Positions 33,727 through 41,914 of a DNA stretch of 64,000 nucleotides are shown one piece after another; positions within the stretch are counted from its first letter, which is position 1; each line of letters opens with the position of its first letter. The notes beneath the pieces are model-generated. The model did no database searches. It worked only from the letters and a program-made list of their open reading frames with translations, and was not told the DNA's origin. This stretch comes from Bradyrhizobium sp. LTSP849 (GTDB taxonomy: Bacteria > Pseudomonadota > Alphaproteobacteria > Rhizobiales > Xanthobacteraceae). The position numbers were made by a program, and so were the translations under genes. Location: contig NZ_JYMR01000012.1 of NCBI RefSeq assembly GCF_000938255.1, positions 124,001-188,000 of the forward strand, in the 5' to 3' direction.

Positions 33727-34691
33727 GCGTGCTTCTTCGCTTCCACCGGCGGCGTGCCGTGGGTGTGGAACGACTCGATCGTCTTCAATCCCCACGCCTG
33801 GCCCTTCTTGCGCTCCTCTTCCGTCCACACGATCGGCTTCCAGTCCGGCGCGAGGATGAGGCGCGCGCCGGCATTGGCGACTTCGACGCGGTTGCCGCCA
33901 GGCTCGTAGACATAGAGGAAGAAGGTCTGCTGGATCGCGTGCTTGTGCGGGCCGGTCTCGATGTGCACACCGTTCTCGAGGAAGATGTCAGCGGCGCGAA
34001 GAATCTCCTCGCGGCTGTCGAGCGCGTAGGTGACATGGTGGAAGCGGCCGGGCGTACCTGAGTGGTCGAGCGAATAGGCAAAATCGTAGCTCTTGTTCGA
34101 CATCGTCAGCCACATCGCCGCTTCACGACCGTCATTGAGCACGATCTGCTCGGTCAGGCGGCAGCCGAGATAGTTCTCGAAGAACTCCCGGTTGGCCTTG
34201 ATATCGACGGCGAGGCAATTGAGATGGTCGAGACGGCGGACATTGACGCCGCGCGCGGGAAAGCGCTGCGCCTGGTTCTTCAGCGCGGGCTTCAGCTCCG
34301 GCGGCGCCTGATACCATTCGGTCTCGTAATAGAGCTCGACGATGTGACCGTCGGGATCCCTGCAGCGGAAAGTCGGGCCCTGCCCCATGTCGCCATCGAT
34401 CCAGCCGATGTCGAAGCCGGAGCCTTTCAGCGCGGCAACGCGGCGCTCCAGCGCCTGCTGGCTGCGCGCGCGCAGCGCCATGTGCTCCATGCCGGAGGTT
34501 TTCGACGCCGTGAGCTTCAGCGAATAGCGCTCATAGTCGTCCCAGCCGCGCAGATACACCGACTCGCCCTTCTGTCCGCTGACGGTCATGCCCATGACGT
34601 CGACGAAGAATTTCAGGCTCTCGTCCGGCTTCGGCGTCAGCAGTTCCATGTGGCCGAGATGGGCGAGATCGAGGATCGGTTCGGTCTGCAT
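33723..34691 (-). CDS. Extradiol ring-cleavage dioxygenase, catechol 2,3-dioxygenase type (VOC superfamily)
   Basis: A 322-residue type I extradiol dioxygenase with two tandem VOC modules. The C-terminal catalytic module has metal ligands in VRRLDHLNCLAVD, GRFHHVTYAL and GGNRVEVAN (2-His-1-Glu); the N-terminal module (LGHMELLTPKPDESLKFFVDVMGM) is the non-catalytic duplicate. ITQQTFFLYVYEPGG-type sequence (AIQQTFFLYVYEPGGNRVE) is characteristic. GGAGGAC precedes the ATG at 34691. It is convergent with nicB (4-base overlap) but its upstream palindrome matches the TetR site at 12843, so it may belong to the aromatic lower-pathway regulon. It is not the unrelated LigAB-type protocatechuate 4,5-dioxygenase. 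Substrate: some catechol-like diol, unknown. Confidence 0.88.
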   Translation of the reverse strand: MQTEPILDLAHLGHMELLTPKPDESLKFFVDVMGMTVSGQKGESVYLRGWDDYERYSLKLTASKTSGMEHMALRARSQQALERRVAALKGSGFDIGWIDGDMGQGPTFRCRDPDGHIVELYYETEWYQAPPELKPALKNQAQRFPARGVNVRRLDHLNCLAVDIKANREFFENYLGCRLTEQIVLNDGREAAMWLTMSNKSYDFAYSLDHSGTPGRFHHVTYALDSREEILRAADIFLENGVHIETGPHKHAIQQTFFLYVYEPGGNRVEVANAGARLILAPDWKPIVWTEEERKKGQAWGLKTIESFHTHGTPPVEAKKHA

Positions 34692-34811
34692 GATGTCCTC
34701 CAAAACTTGGCTAGCAAGACATGGGCTTTCGATCCGCTTCTCCGGATTGCGCAATCGGGCGCGCGACGCAATGATCATGGGCGCGCCCGGGCGGCGCTGA
34801 GGCCGCGGGTT

Positions 34812-34833
34812 CATTTGTACTAATGTACAAATG
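34812..34833. promoter_or_regulatory. Putative TetR operator (site 2) upstream of the extradiol dioxygenase
   Basis: CATTTGTAC, spacer TAAT, GTACAAATG: perfect 9-base arms with a 4-base spacer. The inner 7-base arms and spacer length equal site 1 at 12843–12860, and both are followed by a GGTC-C/T-CGTCAACAAA block. It lies about 120 bases upstream of the dioxygenase start. The remaining bases 34834–35145 up to the HerA gene hold no recognisable gene. Confidence 0.7.
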
Positions 34834-35145
34834 ACTAGGTCCCGTCAACAAACCAAACCAGTGCTGCCCTGCCTCGGCACCACCGCGGCAGCGACGGCTT
34901 CCGGCTCGCGGGCCCATCGGCCGACTGGGCGGATGGTAAAATCTTCCTTAATCGTTTTCAGGCTCATTGGCCCAGAAAAGCAGCATTTTCCGGCCGCTTC
35001 TGCCCATAAGTATGCATTAGGTACAAACCACCCTGCCGAATTTCGGTACATTTAACAAAGCTCCTGCCCCCGCCGCTTAACAGTTTGTGCAGCCGCGGCT
35101 CGCATAGTCAGGGTTAAACTCCTCGGACTTGCCAGGTTCATTCTA

Positions 35146-36882
35146 GTGACATCCTTTGGACGCGTGATTTCGGTACGCGGGTCGCTCGCCCGGGTTGGGC
35201 TTCTGGCGGAAAGCCAGCTGCCGGTTTCAGAGATTCGGGCCACTGTCGGCCGGTTCGTCAGCATCCGCTGCGCCAGCTCGGTCATCGTCGCCATGATCAC
35301 CGAGGTCTCCTGCGAGAACCTCTCGAGCGCCGACTACATTGCCGTCGCGTCCGTCGACCTGCTCGGCGAAATCCACAATGCCGCCGACAAGGCCAAGTTT
35401 CAGCGCGGTGTCACCAACTATCCCACCATCGGCGATTCCGTCGACCTGATCACGAGCCAGGAGCTGCGCACCATCTACGCGCCGACCGGATCGGACCAGA
35501 TCAATGTCGGCTTCCTCCAGCAGGACCGCTCCGTCATCGCTTACGTCGATATCGAGGAAATGCTCTCCAAGCATTTCGCCGTGCTGGGATCGACTGGCGT
35601 CGGCAAATCCACCGGCGTGTCGCTGCTGCTCAATGAGATCCTGAAAGCGCGCCCGAACCTGCGCATCTTCCTGCTCGACGTCCACAACGAATACGGCCGC
35701 TGCTTCGGCGATCGCGCGCTGGTGCTCAACCCGCGGAACCTGAAGCTGCCGTTCTGGCTGTTCAATTTCGAGGAAATCGTCGACGTGCTGTTCGGCGGCC
35801 GCGCCGGCGTGCCCGAGGAGCTCGATGTCCTCGCCGAGGTGATCCCGATCGCCAAGGGCATCTACACGCAGTATCAGAACACCGATCGCCTCGGCCTGAA
35901 GCGCATCGATCCCAAGCAGATCGGCTTCACCGTCGATACGCCGGTGCCGTACCGCCTGGTCGATTTGATCTCGCTGATCGACGAGCGCATGGGCAAGCTG
36001 GAAAACCGCTCCTCGCGCATCATCTATCACAAGCTGATCTCGCGCATCGAGGCGGTCCGCAACGACCCGCGCTACGCCTTCATGTTCGACAACGCCAATG
36101 TCGGCGGCGACACCATGGCCGAGGTGATCAGCCATCTGTTCCGCCTGCCCGCCAACGGCAAGCCGATGACCGTGATGCAGCTCGCCGGCTTTCCGGCCGA
36201 GGTCATCGACTCCGTCGTCTCGGTGCTGTGCCGCATGGCCTTCGACTTCGGCCTATGGAGCGACGGCGTGTCGCCGATGCTGTTCGTCTGCGAAGAAGCC
36301 CACCGTTACGCCTCGGCCGACCGCAATGTCGGCTTCGGGCCGACCCGCAAGGCGGTGTCGCGCATCGCCAAGGAAGGCCGCAAGTACGGCGTCTATCTCG
36401 GCCTCATCACCCAGCGCCCCGCAGAGCTCGACGCCACCATCATCTCCCAGTGCAACACGCTGTTCACGATGCGTCTCGCCAACGAGCGCGACCAGGCGCT
36501 GCTGCGCGCCGCGGTGTCGGATGCGGCCGCGAACCTGCTGTCCTTCGTGCCCTCGCTCGGCACCCGCGAGGTGCTGGCGTTCGGCGAAGGCGTCGCACTG
36601 CCGACGCGGCTGCGCTTCAAGGAAGTGCCGCCGCATCAATTGCCACGTGGCGAAGCCACCATCAGCAGCGTTCCTTCCGTGACATCGGGGCATGACATGC
36701 ATTTCGTCGGCGCCGTACTCGAGCGCTGGCGCGGCGCCACTTCGCAGCGCGACGTGCCGAACGACCCGGTGTTCTCGCAACCACCCGCCAAGACGCTCGT
36801 CCCCGCCGAAGCCCCGATGCTGCAACCGTCGATGGGGCTCGATCCCGATCGCTTCTCGCTGCTGAAGAAGCCGCTGCGGTAA
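35146..36882 (+). CDS. HerA-type DNA translocase-like ATPase (DUF87)
   Basis: A 578-residue AAA-like motor protein of the HerA/FtsK superfamily. The N-terminal ~120 residues form the HerA beta-barrel (GRVISVRGSLARVGLLAES...). Walker A is LGSTGVGKST with Lys154. The Walker B region reads MLFVCEEAHRY, and a later RIAKEGRKYGVYLGLITQRP segment is the motif-III/arginine-finger part. HerA usually acts as a hexamer with the nuclease NurA or a nuclease-type partner in DNA end processing or phage defence; no NurA-like gene lies nearby. The start is a GTG at 35146, the first possible codon before the conserved barrel. The chain appears complete. Confidence 0.85.
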   Translation: MTSFGRVISVRGSLARVGLLAESQLPVSEIRATVGRFVSIRCASSVIVAMITEVSCENLSSADYIAVASVDLLGEIHNAADKAKFQRGVTNYPTIGDSVDLITSQELRTIYAPTGSDQINVGFLQQDRSVIAYVDIEEMLSKHFAVLGSTGVGKSTGVSLLLNEILKARPNLRIFLLDVHNEYGRCFGDRALVLNPRNLKLPFWLFNFEEIVDVLFGGRAGVPEELDVLAEVIPIAKGIYTQYQNTDRLGLKRIDPKQIGFTVDTPVPYRLVDLISLIDERMGKLENRSSRIIYHKLISRIEAVRNDPRYAFMFDNANVGGDTMAEVISHLFRLPANGKPMTVMQLAGFPAEVIDSVVSVLCRMAFDFGLWSDGVSPMLFVCEEAHRYASADRNVGFGPTRKAVSRIAKEGRKYGVYLGLITQRPAELDATIISQCNTLFTMRLANERDQALLRAAVSDAAANLLSFVPSLGTREVLAFGEGVALPTRLRFKEVPPHQLPRGEATISSVPSVTSGHDMHFVGAVLERWRGATSQRDVPNDPVFSQPPAKTLVPAEAPMLQPSMGLDPDRFSLLKKPLR

Positions 36883-36910
36883 GGGCTACTTGCTCGCCCA
36901 ACACTCCGCC

Positions 36911-37009
36911 GTCATGCCCGCGAAAGCGGGCATCCTGTACGCCGCGGCTTCTCCGTATCCCATCGCTGTCTCTGGAATACTGGATCGCCCGATTAAATCG
37001 GGCGATGAC
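36911..37009. repeat. Palindromic repeat, family 5, copy A (two hairpins)
   Basis: Two hairpins, GTCATGCCCGC...GCGGGCATC and GATCGCCCG...CGGGCGATGAC, flank a shared core that includes GTACGCCGCGGC and GGAATACTGGAT. The reverse complement matches the element at 63309–63408 along most of its length, so the two copies lie in opposite orientations. It fills the gap between the HerA gene and the AhpD-like gene. Confidence 0.8.
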
Positions 37010-37082
37010 ACTGAGCGTGTGGCACGTTGAGGCGGTGGCCCGCATCGACTATGGTTGCCGCCCCAAGCCGGAATCCATGCCC

Positions 37083-37664
37083 ATGACAAAGCCCGCCACG
37101 CAACGTTTCCCCGTCCCCGCCCTCGACACATTACCGGACGACATCCGCACGCGGCTGCTGGCCGTGCAGGAAAAGAGCGGCTTCGTGCCGAACGTCTTCC
37201 TGACGCTGGCCTACCGCCCCGACGAGTTTCGCGCGTTCTTTGCCTATCACGACGCGCTGATGGAAAAGGACGGCGGGCTCACCAAGGCCGAGCGCGAGAT
37301 GATCGTGGTGGCGACCTCGGCGGCCAATCAGTGCCAGTATTGCGTGATCGCGCATGGCGCGATCCTGCGCATCCGCGCCAAGAACCCACTGATCGCCGAC
37401 CAGATCGCGGTGAACTACCGCAAGGCCGACATCACTCCGCGGCAAAAAGCGATGCTCGATTTCGCGATGAAGGTCTCCGCGGACGCGCAGCGGATCTCAG
37501 AGGAGGATTTTGCGACGCTCGCGCCGCATGGCCTCAGCGACGACGACATCTGGGACATCGCCGCGATCTCGGCCTTCTTCGCGCTGTCGAACCGGCTCGC
37601 AAATTTCACCGGCATGCGTCCCAACGACGAGTTCTATCTGATGGGACGCCTGCCGAAGAAGTAA
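37083..37664 (+). CDS. Peroxidase-related protein, AhpD/carboxymuconolactone-decarboxylase fold
   Basis: A 193-residue protein of the peroxidase-related group (uncharacterised AhpD-like). The redox/catalytic helix reads NQCQYCVIAHGAILR, with CxxC and a histidine three residues on, the AhpD-like active site. The N-terminal part (LPDDIRTRLLAVQEKSGFVPNVFLTLAYRPDEFRAFFAYHDALM) is typical. The ATG at 37083 is favoured by spacing from GGAA; 37077 is possible. It stands alone between a palindromic repeat and a short convergent gene. Likely a thiol-based peroxide or electrophile reductase; substrate unknown. Confidence 0.85.
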   Translation: MTKPATQRFPVPALDTLPDDIRTRLLAVQEKSGFVPNVFLTLAYRPDEFRAFFAYHDALMEKDGGLTKAEREMIVVATSAANQCQYCVIAHGAILRIRAKNPLIADQIAVNYRKADITPRQKAMLDFAMKVSADAQRISEEDFATLAPHGLSDDDIWDIAAISAFFALSNRLANFTGMRPNDEFYLMGRLPKK

Positions 37665-37692
37665 GCGTTGGGCGCGGCAGCGCGCTACGCCG

Positions 37693-37854
37693 TCACTGCT
37701 TCTGCTTCGCCATCAACTCGAGCGCCGGGGCAAAGCGTTCGGCAAACGTGATTGTCCTGGCGTCGCGAACTGCGGCCAGCGAAGCCGAAATGAACGAATG
37801 AAACCCAACTGAGACGACCGCAAGCACGGCGGCGGCGAAAGCAAGACGACGCAT
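37693..37854 (-). CDS. Small membrane or secreted protein, 53 residues
   Basis: Short open frame with a strong ribosome site (AAGGAGGG about 6 bases before the ATG). It encodes MRRLAFAAAVLAVVSVGFHS, then FISASLAAVRDARTITFAERFAPALELMAKQKQ. The first ~27 residues look like a signal peptide or single membrane anchor; an SASLAA site could be cleaved. No family is recognised. The combination of a near-perfect Shine-Dalgarno and a signal-like start makes it a credible gene. It is convergent with the AhpD-like gene. Confidence 0.6.
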   Translation of the reverse strand: MRRLAFAAAVLAVVSVGFHSFISASLAAVRDARTITFAERFAPALELMAKQKQ

Positions 37855-38207
37855 TGTTCCCTCCTTTGGAGGCTCGGTAGTCGCTTAGAATGGGACGGCT
37901 TTGTTTCAGGACGCCTTCATGCCACCCGGAAAATGATTTCGCTCAAGAGACTGTGATTTGCTCCGGTTCGCGAAACCGCGTGCCGCAGTACGGTTTTGGC
38001 GGCTCTTGTGCTCCCGGACTAGTCCAAAGCGACGCGTGCTGAGCGCGAACGTCACGCGCGAACAGCGCGACTAACATTAGTCACCATCGTTTTACGCCGA
38101 GCGCGCGCCGTGTTGGGAATTTCTCGCGCGCGATCACGATCGAGAATCGCATGACAGCCACGACAGGCAGCTCTTGCGGGAATGCAGGCTCTACGAAGAG
38201 CACGCAA
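37855..38207. other. 353-base non-coding stretch with a short palindrome
   Basis: No supported gene. The only structured element noticed is GACTAACATTAGTC at 38069–38082, with perfect 6-base arms and a 2-base spacer, about 130 bases upstream of the small ORF at 38208. It could be a regulator site; nothing identifies the regulator. Confidence 0.4.
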
Positions 38208-38363
38208 ATGACCGTCGCCATTCAGAAGCTCAACGGCCTGTGGCACCTCATCGTCGGCTCATGCGAGATCCGGACTCCTTTCCTCGCGACCCAGGATCGC
38301 GAGTTGGTCGTGACTTACGCCCGACGCGCCTACCCCGGCGCCAAGATCTTTCAGCGCGACTGA
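38208..38363 (+). CDS. Small hypothetical protein, 51 residues
   Basis: MTVAIQKLNGLWHLIVGSCEI, then RTPFLATQDRELVVTYARRAYPGAKIFQRD. The alternating hydrophobic pattern fits a small beta-rich or alpha+beta domain; no signal peptide. An in-frame ATG 19 codons upstream (38151) would add a Ser/Thr-rich arm. It abuts the stop of the convergent Crp/Fnr gene at 38364. The family is not recognised, and a chance ORF cannot be excluded. Confidence 0.45.
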   Translation: MTVAIQKLNGLWHLIVGSCEIRTPFLATQDRELVVTYARRAYPGAKIFQRD

Positions 38364-39116
38364 TCAAAGCGTTGGCGACTGATGCAGGTAACGATGGTCA
38401 AAATCGGCTAGCTCCAGAAATCGGAATTCGTCGAGCACCGTGACCCGGCCGCGCTGCAGCTCAACGATTCCTTCCTCGCGAAGCTGCCTGATCACGCGAT
38501 TGGCATGGACCGCGGTGATCCCCAGCGCTTCGCCGATCTGCTCCTGGGTCAGCGGCATGTCGAAGCCGGTATCGTCAACGCGCCCGATCAGCCTGAGACG
38601 TTCGCGCAACTCGACCATGACGTGCGCGAGCCGTGCCGGCGCGGGACGCTGGCCGACATTGACGATCCATTCGCGGAACATCGCGGAGTCGATCAGCGTG
38701 TCCCGCCAGAACATCTCAGCCACAACGGGCCTGCGATGGTGCAATTTTCGCAGCGTCTCATGGTTGATGAAGCCCAGCGTGCACGGCGTCAGCGTGGAGA
38801 GATCATGGTCCATCACGTGCAAGAACAGGCTCATCAGGTCCGGGATTTCGCCAGCAATGTGCAAGGAGAGGATCTGCCGCTTGCCGCTCGCGATCGTCTT
38901 GGAGCGTGCGCAAAATCCCTCGACGATCAGGCAGCATTCGGTGGCCCGCTCGCCATCGCGCACGACCGGCGTTTCCGCCGGGTACTGTCGCACCGCGATC
39001 GGAAGGGCTTCGATTTCTCTGACATCCTCGTCCGAGATACCGGCAGAGATGCGCAAGCGCTTGACCAGCGCAGCGCGGATCGTATCGCTGGGCACGCGAG
39101 ATTGCTCCGATTGCAT
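38364..39116 (-). CDS. Crp/Fnr-family transcriptional regulator
   Basis: A 250-residue regulator. The N-terminal cyclic-nucleotide-binding-like barrel spans ~25–140 (ETPVVRDGERATECCLIVEGFCARSKTIASGKRQILSLHIAGEIPDLMSLFL), then the dimer helix, then a winged helix with recognition sequence LTQEQIGEALGITAVHANRVIRQLREEGIVELQRGRVTV. The FNR-type N-terminal cysteine cluster is absent, so it is not an oxygen-sensing Fnr; two adjacent cysteines (ECC) lie in the barrel. The start is set to the ATG at 39116; an in-frame TTG upstream exists. This subgroup is numerous in Bradyrhizobium. Targets unknown. Confidence 0.88.
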   Translation of the reverse strand: MQSEQSRVPSDTIRAALVKRLRISAGISDEDVREIEALPIAVRQYPAETPVVRDGERATECCLIVEGFCARSKTIASGKRQILSLHIAGEIPDLMSLFLHVMDHDLSTLTPCTLGFINHETLRKLHHRRPVVAEMFWRDTLIDSAMFREWIVNVGQRPAPARLAHVMVELRERLRLIGRVDDTGFDMPLTQEQIGEALGITAVHANRVIRQLREEGIVELQRGRVTVLDEFRFLELADFDHRYLHQSPTL

Positions 39117-39241
39117 GAATTGAGGCCATGGCGGCGTGGCGCCGCTGCAATCAAAACCCGCGATCCGCACCTCCGGTTCCAACAAAAGTTAAGGACGCCG
39201 CTCGCATCCGCATGGTTGGTTTGCGCCGGAAAGGCCAAGCC

Positions 39242-39445
39242 ATGATCAAGAAGCGCAACCGCACGCGACCTGTCCTGACGCTGCAGGAACGTTTGAACAA
39301 GTTCACGCAGGAGGCTCGCGCCGCCGCGAAGAAGCTGCCGGCCGGCACAGAACGCCACATGCTGTTGCAAAAGGCCCGCGACGGCGAAGCCGCCTCCGAG
39401 ATGGAACGCTGGCTGTCCTCGCATGATCTGCAAAGTCCGAAATGA
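39242..39445 (+). CDS. Small basic hypothetical protein, 67 residues
   Basis: MIKKRNRTRPVLTLQERLNK, then FTQEARAAAKKLPAGTERHMLLQKARDGEAASEMERWLSSHDLQSPK. It is mostly helical and positively charged in its first half. The ATG at 39242 has AAAGG about 7 bases upstream. It is divergent from the Crp/Fnr gene. It resembles small conserved proteins I associate with Bradyrhizobium genomes, with no known function. Confidence 0.65.
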   Translation: MIKKRNRTRPVLTLQERLNKFTQEARAAAKKLPAGTERHMLLQKARDGEAASEMERWLSSHDLQSPK

Positions 39446-39649
39446 TCGCGCCGTAACGGCCGGACGAGGCTTCCTTTACCCGGTGCAAAGCATGTCGCGA
39501 GGGATCGGGCGCCCAAAGTTCAAAAGTGCACATCAAGCGCCCGAGCGCTCGGCCTAGGCTCACCCACGCTCTTCATCGGGAACGAGACGCCCGCTGAAGG
39601 CCGATGCTCCGGTTTGGATTCGCCTCCGTTTCCGGACGCAAAGCGCGGC

Positions 39650-39683
39650 GGCCCCAGCCCATCACCCTTCCAAGGCTGGGGCC
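39650..39683 (-). terminator. Strong hairpin downstream of the ParB-like gene
   Basis: GGCCCCAGCC and GGCTGGGGCC form perfect 10-base arms around a 14-base loop. It lies 20 bases after the stop of the minus-strand ParB-like gene. No T-tract follows, so it may be an intrinsic-terminator-like or mRNA-stabilising structure, or another dispersed repeat. Confidence 0.42.
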
Positions 39684-39703
39684 GTCCTCACGCCCAGTTC
39701 GGC

Positions 39704-40330
39704 TTAATCGTCCGACGCCGGCCCGCACCAGCCCGGCAGATAGATCGCGTCCTTGCTCTTGGCCGCTGCCAAGGCTTTCTCCAGTGCCTTGTCGAAATTG
39801 GCCTCGATCGCCTTGCGCGACAATTTTCGGCGCAGAAAGTCGGCCCACAGGAATTCGGAGAACGGCGTGGTGTCCTTGGCAAAGCCGCCCATCCGGCGGA
39901 GCTCGCCGGCGAGGCTGCGGAACGGATCGTCCTTGAGATCGACGACCGATTTCGGCAGATCGCGAAACGGCCGCCGCTCGCCCTTGGCGTCGTAAGGGTA
40001 GACCCAGCGCTTGTTGTCCATCACGCCCCAGAACGCTTCGCGCTCGACCATCCTGAGGTCGCCGACGACGGTCACCAGAACCTCCTTGATGCCTTCGTCG
40101 TGCAACGCGCGGCCGAGGTGATGATGGTCGATCACGTAGTAGCGCTCGTCCGGCCCGTGAACGACAGGGATCATGTGGGTACCGAGCAGGTCGGACTGCT
40201 TCTTCTTACCATGCTCGCGCCAGCGCTTGCGCTTCTCCTTGACCTCGCGCATGCCGACCGTCATCTGCGTCGGCCGGAGCGACAGGATCGGCACCGGATG
40301 CACTCTCGGCTCGCGCGCGTTGGTGGTCAT
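39704..40330 (-). CDS. ParB-like nuclease-fold protein (ParBc_2 type)
   Basis: A 208-residue protein with the ParB/sulfiredoxin-like fold: VHPVPILSLRPTQMTVGMREVKEK...LGTHMIPVVHGPDERYYVIDHHHLGRALHDEGIKEVLVTVVGDL. The IDHHHLGRAL motif replaces the GHRR-type motif of true chromosome-partitioning ParB, and no helix-turn-helix DNA-binding domain is seen. It is the stand-alone 'putative ParB-like nuclease' family. It lies alone, flanked by small ORFs, with no parA. Activity is uncertain; plasmid or chromosome partition is unlikely. Confidence 0.8.
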   Translation of the reverse strand: MTTNAREPRVHPVPILSLRPTQMTVGMREVKEKRKRWREHGKKKQSDLLGTHMIPVVHGPDERYYVIDHHHLGRALHDEGIKEVLVTVVGDLRMVEREAFWGVMDNKRWVYPYDAKGERRPFRDLPKSVVDLKDDPFRSLAGELRRMGGFAKDTTPFSEFLWADFLRRKLSRKAIEANFDKALEKALAAAKSKDAIYLPGWCGPASDD

Positions 40331-40603
40331 GATCGAAGTGCCCTCATCTGGTTGTCCAAGGTTCCCCTATTATGCCATGGGCGTTGTGGCGGCAAAATGC
40401 GTTCGCGCGATCACCTCGATCGTTGTTGCAGCGCAACCCGCGCGTCCCTGACACCGGGATGACAACCAGTTCCGCTGGTCGTTCGTTGCGCTGATGAAAG
40501 ATCATGCGAACGCGCAATGCACGTGCGCGTTGAGAAGATTTCCTGCAACCCCTCTGTCACGTATGCTATTTAAAAATTGCTGCTTCGGAGTGATCCCCGC
40601 GCC

Positions 40604-40945
40604 ATGAAATCCCAGCGGCCCATAACCTCGGACGAGGAGCACCGGGTGCTCCAGTTCAGGCCGCGCACCACGCCGTCCCCGGTGGTCCACCGGGGCAGCG
40701 GCATCGTGCAACCGCTGCACGCAGCCCCCGAGCCGCTCGACCTGTCGCGCTATGAGCAGCCCCGCGAGGACCCCGACGATTTCCGCCACCGCATGCTCGC
40801 CAATATCGCGGCGCTGGCCTTCACCATCGCGCTGACGGCGATAGGGATCTGGCTCGCGGTCAGTATTGCCGACCTGCGCCGGACCCAGGATTGCGTGATG
40901 ATGGGCCGTCGGGACTGCGTCAAGATCACGACGCCGCATATCTAG
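40604..40945 (+). CDS. Single-pass membrane protein of unknown function
   Basis: A 113-residue protein. The N-terminal ~65 residues are polar and proline-rich (PRTTPSPVVHRGSGIVQPLHAAPEPLDLSRYEQPREDPDDFRHRML). They are followed by one hydrophobic helix (NIAALAFTIALTAIGIWLAVSIADL) and a short tail RRTQDCVMMGRRDC with two cysteines, probably periplasmic. It begins at the ATG at 40604. It stands 200 bases upstream of acpXL on the same strand. Similar small membrane proteins are common in Bradyrhizobium. No function known. Confidence 0.68.
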   Translation: MKSQRPITSDEEHRVLQFRPRTTPSPVVHRGSGIVQPLHAAPEPLDLSRYEQPREDPDDFRHRMLANIAALAFTIALTAIGIWLAVSIADLRRTQDCVMMGRRDCVKITTPHI

Positions 40946-41145
40946 GCCGCCCCCGGGGCCGCAAGGCCCCGCGACCGGCATCCCTAGGCCTGTCCGGCTC
41001 CATTGAACTCAGGGCGGCGCTCCGATATACGGGCTTCCGACCCGGCCAGAGGGGGGTTTGAGGGCGTCATTCGGGGCGCGATGCCCACCCACCCTGCCAC
41101 TCTGGAAAATATGACAAATATCTGCAATATATCAAAGGCTTAGTG

Positions 41146-41433
41146 ATGTCCTCCACATTCGATCAGGTCGCTACGATCATCGCTGAAACCTGCGACATCC
41201 CGCGCGACACGATCACGCCGGATAGCCATGCCATCGATGATCTCGGCATCGACAGCCTCGATTTCCTGGACATCGCGTTCGCGATCGACAAGCAGTTCGG
41301 CATCAAGCTGCCGCTGGAAAAGTGGACCCAGGAGGTCAACGACGGCAAGGCGACCACCGAGCAGTATTTCGTGCTGAAGAATCTGTGCGCCCGCATCGAC
41401 GAACTGGTTGCGGCGAAAGGCGCGAGCGCCTAA
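41146..41433 (+). CDS. acpXL: Very-long-chain acyl carrier protein AcpXL
   Basis: A 95-residue acyl carrier protein. The phosphopantetheine site is Ser37 in [16 protein letters not shown]. It is longer and more divergent than housekeeping AcpP, with the [15 protein letters not shown] region typical of AcpXL. AcpXL carries the growing C28 hydroxy fatty acid that LpxXL places on lipid A in Rhizobiales. The ATG at 41146 is used (GTG one codon upstream is in frame). An AT-rich leader precedes it (41110–41135), with AAAGG before the start. The following genes, fabZ-like, two ketosynthases and lpxXL, form the expected cluster on the same strand. Confidence 0.92.
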   Translation: MSSTFDQVATIIAETCDIPRDTITPDSHAIDDLGIDSLDFLDIAFAIDKQFGIKLPLEKWTQEVNDGKATTEQYFVLKNLCARIDELVAAKGASA

Positions 41434-41443
41434 GCGCGCGGCC

Positions 41444-41914
41444 ATGCAACTCGAATACTTCCACATGATCGATCGCATCGTCGACCTCAACGTCGACGAG
41501 AAGAAGATCGTCGTCGAGGCGCAGGTCCCGATGGAGAGCACCGTCTTCGAGGGGCACTTCCCGGGCTATCCGCTGATGCCCGGCGTGCTCCTGATCGAAT
41601 CGATGGCGCAGGCCTCGGGCTTCCTCCTGCTCGGCGTCCTGAAGTTCGAGCGCATGCCGATTCTCGCCGCGGTGAAGGAAGCCAAGGTGCGCGGCTCGGT
41701 GTTCCCCGGCGATCTCATGAGCCTCGAGGCGAGCGTCGTCCACGAGGGCTCGGGCTACGCCATGACCGAGGCCAAGATCAGGGTCGGCGGCAAGCTGCGC
41801 GCGAACTCGGCGCTCACCTTCACGCTGATCCCCTTCCCCAATTCGGATATTCGCGGATACATGGACGCGATCGCCAAGCGCGTCGGCTTTCCGCAACAGG
41901 CCGTATCGCCATGA
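41444..41914 (+). CDS. fabZXL: 3-hydroxyacyl-ACP dehydratase, FabZ-like
   Basis: A 156-residue hot-dog-fold dehydratase. The active-site helix reads EGHFPGYPLMPGVLLIESMAQASG, with the catalytic histidine in GHFPG. It removes water from 3-hydroxyacyl-AcpXL in very-long-chain acid synthesis. The ATG at 41444 follows the acpXL stop by 10 bases. The next gene starts at 41911, a 4-base ATGA overlap, so the genes are translationally coupled. Confidence 0.9.
   Translation: MQLEYFHMIDRIVDLNVDEKKIVVEAQVPMESTVFEGHFPGYPLMPGVLLIESMAQASGFLLLGVLKFERMPILAAVKEAKVRGSVFPGDLMSLEASVVHEGSGYAMTEAKIRVGGKLRANSALTFTLIPFPNSDIRGYMDAIAKRVGFPQQAVSP

Noticed and set aside
33723..34691. Protocatechuate 4,5-dioxygenase (LigAB) as the missing ring-cleavage enzyme
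   Set aside because: The protein is a VOC-type (type I) extradiol dioxygenase, a different superfamily from LigAB.
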